Shown piece by piece: positions 57,378 to 64,000 of a DNA stretch of 64,000 nucleotides. This stretch comes from Eledone cirrhosa (taxonomy: Eukaryota; Mollusca; Cephalopoda; Octopoda; Eledonidae), in the NCBI GenBank assembly GCA_964016885.1, contig OZ024743.1, positions 180,376,759 through 180,440,758 of the forward strand. The letters run 5' to 3'. The first letter of the stretch is position 1. Each line of letters begins with the position of its first letter. The notes beneath the pieces are model-generated. The model worked only from the letters and a program-made list of their open reading frames with translations. It was not told the DNA's origin and did not search any database. The position numbers and the translations under genes were made by a program.

Positions 57378-57582
57378 TAGGCACACGGCCAGGGATATTT
57401 TGGGGGAGGGGAAAGTCGATTAAATCCACCCCAGCGCGTGACTGGTACTTTATTTTACCGACCTCGTGAGGATGAAAGGCAAAGTTAACCTCGGCAGGAT
57501 TTGAAGTCAGATCATAAAGGGCCGTAACTCTTTGCTGCAAAGCATGGCGTCCGACTCTCTACCGATACTGCCAATACCGAGC
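57378..57582 (-). mobile_element. full-length SINE, longer subfamily
   Basis: Minus-strand: GGCACACGGCCAGGGATATT, the GGGGGAGGGGAAAGTCGATT segment, ACTTTATTTTACCGACCTCG, then the head CTCTCTACCGATACTGCCAA. Confidence 0.9.
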
Positions 57583-57689
57583 TTACATATCTCAATATTA
57601 CATTTCTGAGATAAATTGTGGTATTATTTTCAAATCTTCCCACTTGTCATGTGCAGTGCATGAGAAAAGGAAAATCTTTGCCGATAAAC

Positions 57690-58018
57690 AAGATAGTGAG
57701 CGTCGGGCTTACACTCGTGAGTTCGATTCCCCACCGGGCTGAGTTGTGTTCTTGAGCAAGACATTATTTTACGTTGCTCTTGTTTACTCAGCTATAGAAC
57801 TGAAATGCGACGTCACTGGTGCCAAGCTGTATCGGCCTTTGACTTTCCCTTGGACACCTTGGTGACGTAGGGAGGAGGAAGACAAGTATGCATGGGTGAG
57901 CGCTGGTCTTCCGCAAACAACCTTGCCCGGAATTGTACCTCGGAGGGGAACTTTCTAGGTGCTAATCTCATGGTCATTCGTGACCGAAGGAGGTCTTTAT
58001 CTTTACCCTTTACCGTTT
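57690..58018 (+). mobile_element. second SINE family
   Basis: A box B-like GAGTTCGATTCC (57,721) is followed by TTCTTGAGCAAGACATTATT, CGACGTCACTGGTGCCAAGC, GTATCGGCCTTTGACTTTCC and an end reading TTTACCCTTTACC. This is a tRNA-derived SINE of a type shared by cephalopods and other animals; the exact family is not certain. Confidence 0.7.
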
Positions 58019-59930
58019 TTTGAGGATAATCTAATAGACATTGTTACGCATAGATACACATGAGAAGATAGAAACGTTCATTTAGACACACATATTGATA
58101 TGCACACAATCACCCTTATCCACATCTTATTTCAAAACAACGACCAGAATCTACTATGCACAAGCTACCTTACAAAGGTATTGCAATACGCATTGAATCG
58201 CATAAATACACATGAATAGACGAAAGATGTATATACACTATTTTCATTTAGATATGCATATTAATATACACACAAACACTCATGCAAACTTCGAGACAGT
58301 TGGTGTTTCCTTGATAATAAACTATGAAATTTACTCCCAGGTATTCAAAACCTGATATTTTATCTTCTAAATCAGTAAAACAAAAATGTTTTCTCTTTTC
58401 CTCTCTTGCGTACGGAATCCTTATGTGTACACGATGACCTTATCCGTCGATTTCTATTTTGAATGAAATATATATTTAAATTACTTACTAGGTAAATTAA
58501 GTTAAGGAGTGTTATTGCGAAAGTCCTGCGCATATTTATAATTTTGATTCTGAATTAATTGAAATTTCGTTCTTAGTTGGGAATTAAACAAAAACCTAGT
58601 GGCAATGGTTAGCAACTCTCGATCAAAAGGGGAGATAATTTCAAGTTTTTTTAGAATTTCATTAAATGAATATTACATTGTTCGAGGAATATTTTATCTT
58701 CGTTTACTGTCAAGGGGACAACGTGTGCGCATATACTTCTTTTTTATGGTACATCTTCCGTCAGTTTCGGCGATGATCATTCAGTTGTTTGATCAAAACT
58801 TTAGATTAACATGATAGTATTCCACAGACACTGTTCGTAATTTCTATCCCAAATCAGTAGCGAAACATGATATAAGACTAGGATGGGACTTTGCATTAGT
58901 GGTACACTCCCTCTGAAAGGCTTCCACAGAATTTCCCTGAACAAAATGTCACACGCAAGGCTTGGGTCAACCCGATGATATGGGACAGACACATACGTAT
59001 GAAGTCACGCAGCTGGTTTGTAACCAGAAACTCATGATCGCGAAGAACACTTCTTAACTCCTCAGGCGTACCGGTCTTAAGGAAGGACCTTGTTATAGTA
59101 TAGTGTATTGAAGACCATTGAAATGAGATTAACACCAGTAGTTAATTATAGAAACACGTTTAGGAAGATATGTAGAGTATTTATTTTGCTATACTTAACA
59201 TTATTGGGAGTATTAATAACAATAATATTTCTGCAGAATTTATTCAAAATGAAAATAAGAAGAGTATTGTTGTCTAGTACAAACTTTTGTTAAAATTATC
59301 ATTCTTCATATACACTTATTTATATTTATCTGATGTGTTTATATATATATATAGTTGGAAATTTCATAAGTTTTTATTCATTTTACCTTTGTTGTCCATG
59401 GTGTAAACAGAGGATATGTCCAGTATAAGAAATCAGATTTATATTGGTAATTGGCAATTAGACGTAAAGTGGAAAATTGACTATTATTTATCCATTGTTA
59501 TATAACATCTCTCTGTAAATCATAACCAGAAATCTAGCGATTTATGTATTATTCTTAATGTTGTCTGAATATTAACTCTTGTGGCTTCCCCTAATACATA
59601 ATAATGTGTAAATTCGGTGTTGCTGGTCTATAGACTATTCCTTATCAACAAATACTATAAATATTATCAGGAAATACAGAACACTTTATTCTGTGCCATT
59701 GGCATTTAAGTGTTTTGAAGAGAATGACAATCACGGAGGCTTTACCCCATATGTGTTTCAGTTGTGCAGTCAATGAACCTATCGAAACTAAATTCTAATA
59801 TGTAAGTAAAATGTTAGTTCATATACTCCTCTCAACTACGCACCCAAAATCACTGGTGCGTCTCAGCCGATGAGCATCCTTGCAAATTCTCTCTGATTAA
59901 ATAGAACTTTAAAGTTTTCCGACATGTCTT
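58019..59930. other. AT-rich DNA, mostly unassigned
   Basis: 58,955-59,065 has GGCTTGGGTCAACCCGATGA and GTCACGCAGCTGG and may be a decayed tRNA-Lys-type SINE. The rest shows no recognisable gene or repeat. Confidence 0.45.
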
Positions 59931-60089
59931 AAATGTTGTTTCAAAATATAACTTCAACGCGTTCAAGAAAGCAAGGAGAAACTTACAATAGTTACAGGCA
60001 AATAGAAGAGATGAAGTTGCTCCTCCCACAAAAAGAAAAAAAAGAAAACATACATCTTCTTCATTTACTTTACCCACTTATTTCTGAGA

Positions 60090-60450
60090 GGGTTGGGGGG
60101 GGGGGGGGGGGGCTAGTCCTCAAACACCCTTCTAGCGGGTCCTGTCAGAAGCACCCGTCTCTAATTGATCTGGCTGGATCTCCAAGTGAGACCAGCCGAG
60201 CTCATGGATGTTAACTAGCTATTTTAGTCGGGATCTACTCATGGGTCTCTTGCAGGTAGGTTTTGTCCCGCATAATATGTCCTACCATTCTTTCTCGGGA
60301 CATTCTAACAGCATGCCCATAGTATCGGAGCTGTGAACTCTCAATTCGGAGAAATAGCAGCTCTACCTGGAGTGATTCTCTGATTTCCAAACTATGCAAT
60401 CTATCGAGTAGCGTTACCGAAGGACGCTTCGGAAGAACCCGGGAGTGGCA
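60090..60450 (-). pseudogene. RTE-like LINE C-terminal fragment
   Basis: Minus-strand frame of 60,507-60,235 contains SVTLLDRLHSLEIRESL and LRYYGHAVRMSRERMVGHI, a conserved C-terminal stretch of cephalopod LINE proteins. The adjacent sequence to 60,090 (CCTCAAACACCC, GCGGGTCC) belongs to the same element. A tract of about 16 G lies at 60,096-60,112. Confidence 0.65.
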
Positions 60451-60544
60451 AATATATATAACTTTAAAATATTTAAACACAACGTAATTCTCAGATAGTA
60501 TCAGCATGATATTTTGGACATGGCTTAGGTATTAAAATCGGAGA

Positions 60545-60790
60545 TAAATCTAATCCAATAAGCATTTTTGTAATTCTTCACGAATCCTTCTCATCCAGCT
60601 AGACGCTATCCTAGATTTGTTCAACGTATTGACAACGGGTCATGTGTTTTTAATCATTCCCAAAGCACCCATTATTGTATGTAGCGTTTTCTGTTAGACC
60701 TGCCCTCCCAACCTGCCTATTTCAATTTTCAGAATACTTATAGTTAGATAGTTTCCTAAATTTAGGGGTGATATACCTGATTGTCAGTTG
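60545..60790 (-). pseudogene. possible decayed R4-type endonuclease end
   Basis: Minus-strand pieces read KLSNYKYSE, IGRLGG and MGALGMI, reminiscent of the KYKDLE-IGK-GALGMI series in the better copies, with stops and frameshifts between. Weak evidence. Confidence 0.3.
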
Positions 60791-62070
60791 TAAATGATAC
60801 TTTTCATAGGAGTCACACACTTTTATTTTGTGATCCTTCCTAACAACATAAAGATGATTAGCTTTAAACTTCATATGTTTATATATGATGTTTTGGTGAT
60901 AGATTATGGTGAGAATGCAGTTTCGGAAAGAACTAGAAATCGGGCCAGTAAGATGTTTCTGGACCCACATAACAGCTTGATGACAGCTTATGCTCAAACT
61001 TTTATTGAACGGTCAGAATACTTTAGGTATGGAAAATATGAAAACATTTCTTAATCTGTTTAGACAATCTTAACGGACTAATGTGAACGTGGAAATGTCG
61101 AGGTGGAGCTATTTAGGGTTTAGGAACCAGAGCAGACTCGATCACAAGCCGCAGCAAATTATTATTATATTTTGCTTGATTATTATAATAGTGCACAAAT
61201 CAAGGCACTTAAATGTATATCTAATGCTATATGCAGACATCTCCCTACAATTCAAACATTCTTATTATGTTGGTTGAGGTGAAAAATTAAGAACTGCAAT
61301 AAATTACTTTGTCAAAGTTTCAGCTAAAGAAAATGATTTACTACCACATCAACCAGATCACAAGCATCTCACAAAATCGAGATACAAATGACGATTGTTT
61401 TTAATATGGAGTTTGTTTTTAAGGGAGAAAACCCCAAGAGTTAATCTGTTGTGTTATCTAAGAGAGAGTGTATTGTAGCAATTCTCTAGGAGCAACATAC
61501 CAACTTTTGTAGTTTGTATCTTACCAAAGACTATTCAATGAGAAAAACTCAATTCTTTTAATTGGAAATGATTTCGTCAATAGATTTCAAGTAGTTTATT
61601 AGGAAAATAAAAGAAATATTTTTATTTTAAGTTTGTATCATTATTTTTATATTTTCTTAAATTGCTTTTAAGACGGTTTGAATAAGATATTGTGTGAAAT
61701 CTTTCATTTAATATCTTGTCAATGAATCTTTTAGTGGTTTTATTATCACTTGTTGTAACATGTTCTACAATTTAATAGCTCTCTTATTAAACGTGTAGTT
61801 CATTTCACTTTGGGACTTCTTTCACTGTTATGTTGATTCATTATTTGATTCCTGCACGATGATCAATTGTGTATTAGGTTCAAACATAATCAATAAAAAA
61901 TAAACAGAATAAAATGGCTGTCAGCTGCAAACGAGCCGATATTACGTTCTTATGTTTATATAACCTATTTCACACTTTAAACAGTTTATCTCACCTTCTT
62001 TTACCCAAATATGTGAATGAAATCAGCTCCTGCCTTAGATTATTTTTCTGATACACTATGCTCAATTTTT
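60791..62070. other. AT-rich DNA without recognised features
   Basis: Small open frames only; none resembles a known family. Confidence 0.5.
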
Positions 62071-62073
62071 GCA

Positions 62074-62142
62074 AATATCATTGTTTCTACTTTTTGGCAC
62101 AAGGCCAGCAATTACCAGTGCATTACTGGTACTATCTAGATT
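62074..62142 (-). mobile_element. SINE tail fragment
   Basis: ATTGTTTCTACTTTTTGGCA through GTGCATTACTGGTACT. Confidence 0.8.
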
Positions 62143-62451
62143 TGTGACTACATTTTAAAAGTATATATACTCAAATTAACGTAGAAATTCTAAACACTGA
62201 CACAAGTAATTGAGGCTAGACACATATTTTCCACTACAGAGAGTCTACAGTGACTAATTAATACATTAATTAAACAGAATTTGTAAAGTAACGTTATAAC
62301 GTTTGGTTACAATAAAATATAAGAATAAATTAGTATAGTTGTTGTATTAAAGACTATTGAAAAACAGAAGAATAGAGGGTAAATGAGTGAAACTAGAAGT
62401 AGCATTTAGAAAAGATATCGCGGTCAACGTGCTGGTGATAATGGTCTTTGA

Positions 62452-62652
62452 TATAGGCAGAAGACCAACAATTTGAGGGGAGGAGAAAATCGTTTAAATC
62501 GCCCCCAGTGCGTTACTTTATGTTGTCGACCCTGTAAGGATGAAAGGCAAAGCTAACCTCGGTGGGATTTGAAATAAGAACATAAAGTGAAGTAACTATA
62601 TGCCGTAAAGCATGTTGTCTGACGCTCTACCGATTACTGCGAATACACCGCG
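62452..62652 (-). mobile_element. full-length SINE, longer subfamily
   Basis: Minus-strand with TTTGAGGGGAGGAGAAAATC, TCGACCCTGTAAGGATGAAA and head GCTCTACCGATTACTGCGAA. Confidence 0.85.
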
Positions 62653-62659
62653 CTAATTG

Positions 62660-62850
62660 GCTTCTGAATTAGGCACAAGGCCAACAATTTTGAGGGGAGG
62701 AGAAAGTCAATTAAAACGAACCCAATGCGTTACTGGTACTTTATTTTATATCGACCCCGTAAGGATGAAAGGCAAAGTTAACCTCGGCGAGATTTGATCT
62801 CAGAATGTAAAGGGACGTAACTACATGTCGCAAAGCATGTTGTTAACATG
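62660..62850 (-). mobile_element. SINE, longer subfamily, head to tail with the previous one
   Basis: GGCACAAGGCCAACAATTTT, GAGGGGAGGAGAAAGTC, then body and box B-side GATTTGATCTCAGAATG; the head end is degraded. Confidence 0.85.
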
Positions 62851-64000
62851 CTGTTGATATTGATAGATTCTTAACATTTCTTTGACACTAGATATAAAAC
62901 CTACGTTGTTCATGCAAAGATATATATAGTCTAACTCTCTTGGTGAGTGTGATGAGAGACACGACGTTCGTTACAAATGTTTAACAACATGCAGCAGAGA
63001 TGTGGCTTTGTTTTTATATGTATGTATTGTATTGAAAGATTATGAATTAGAGTTGTTAGAACAAAATAGAATACTTTGTGACACTCGATTTGGCTCTCAG
63101 CTCTCTGATTTTAAATCCTGCCAAGATCAACTGTGCTTTTCATCAATTAGTGATCGATCAAATGAATCGATTCTTCCTCTTTCTCGCTTCCATTTTTTCA
63201 CTTTCTCTGTCCTTCTCTGGAAGAAATCTGCTGTATTCAGACCGGGAGAGGAGATGGGCTCTGCCAAGCTTTAAATATGCCATATAGACACCGTACGACT
63301 TTTTCAGGAGTTTCGGATCCATACATACATTGCATTGAAAAGATTCTCTGTAATATCGATGATTTGAAAGTACCGTTAGAGAGTAGTGGTAAATATTGTA
63401 CGTCATTTGTTCTAACTCTCTGTACTCTGAGTTCCAGTTCAGTGCGACGTCAACTGTGCTTTTCATCCTTTCCGGGTCAATAAATAAAGTACTAATCCCA
63501 GGTGTTCTAATGACTACATTGCTAGAGTGTCGGGCCTTGTCATGTCTGTCCGGGTTCTTTTTTTTTGTCTCTTGCCTCCTGTCGAGAGAAAATATTAGAA
63601 TGGTGCAGTGGAAGCACATCAGAGACCAGCTAACTCTGGAAGGTGTTAATCATAACAACACCATTTTCTGCAATATATAACGACAGGGACATTTTTGCAT
63701 ATTGTGAACATTTATAAATGCGGGTGATTACACTCGGGTCTCCCAAAATGGGGTGGGATGGAATAATCGGTGGAGATGATATAAGTGGGGGAGTTGGAAT
63801 CAGTCGCAGGGTTGAAATAAGCAGGAGGGGGATCGGTAATTTGTTTAGTTGTTTAATAAGTGGGTGTGGAATAAGAGCGTCGTGCTGGAAAGAAATCTGA
63901 AAAATTATTAAGCGGTGAGGAGGGAGCATTATTGGAGATCTGAGAGTAATTCTAAAGTCATTTTTTGTTCAAATGTCCACGAGCAAGACCATGGACTCCA
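62851..64000. other. right end of window: two decayed SINE pieces, otherwise unassigned
   Basis: 63,095-63,140 and 63,429-63,510 both contain a TCAACTGTGCTTTTCATC core; the second continues TTTCCGGGTCAATAAATAAA, recognisable as a diverged SINE body (plus strand). The overlapping open frames at 63,002-63,680 have no family features. GGAGG- and AAGTGG-rich DNA follows. Confidence 0.5.

Noticed and set aside
58896..59135. Conserved 79-residue protein on the minus strand
   Set aside because: No recognised motif, and part of it overlaps what looks like a decayed tRNA-Lys-type SINE.

Overview
The window looks like repeat-dominated, gene-free DNA from a cephalopod mollusc, most likely an octopus. 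The main evidence is about twenty copies or fragments of one tRNA-derived SINE of the cephalopod OR/OK type. It has box A- and box B-like sequence, a body reading GGTCGATAAAATAAAGTACC, and a tail of the form GAAACAATTATT. Penelope-like, Dong/R4-like, Tx1/L1-like and RTE-like retroelements, a Helitron and a hAT-type MITE occur with it. Species assignment is inference. I found no host protein-coding gene, rRNA or free-standing tRNA.

Layout. 1-19,665: one uninterrupted 18-bp satellite (about 1,092 units, continuing left of the window), with units in the same phase from the first base to the last and with nested segmental duplications (units of 3,222, 990 and about 1,810 bp). 19,666-20,900: C/A-rich edge and two SINEs. 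20,900-22,700: nested inverted repeats around a hammerhead-ribozyme-like motif. 22,700-31,225: a chain of retroelements joined at (TAA)n/(ATT)n microsatellites: two Tx1-like LINE 3' ends (minus strand), two Dong/R4-like LINEs (plus strand, head to tail), then six SINE pieces. 32,500-36,060: a Penelope-like element fragment (RT thumb plus GIY-YIG endonuclease, one in-frame stop) between about 600-bp inverted repeats. 36,060-42,200: hairpins, SINEs, RTE-like LINE ends and a hAT MITE with a nested SINE. 42,896-45,422: a Helitron (minus strand) with intact-looking termini and a two-exon remnant of the replicase N-terminus. 45,480-47,170: a decayed Penelope-like copy. 47,180-49,905: three Dong/R4-like 3' ends and a SINE, again joined at TAA repeats. 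50,040-51,780: a long foldback element with three more hammerhead-like motifs. 51,940-64,000: microsatellites, LINE scraps, a tandem C2H2 zinc-finger-bearing element end, SINEs and unassigned AT-rich DNA.

How the parts fit. Nothing here forms an operon or host pathway. Several unrelated retroelements end in, and seem to have landed in, TAA-type microsatellites, which builds chains. The SINE 3' tail resembles the Tx1-like LINE 3' end, which suggests that LINE family supplied the SINE's retrotransposition machinery. Hammerhead-like motifs with covarying stem II occur at both ends of a foldback element and beside TA repeats. All alignments and folds were done by eye.
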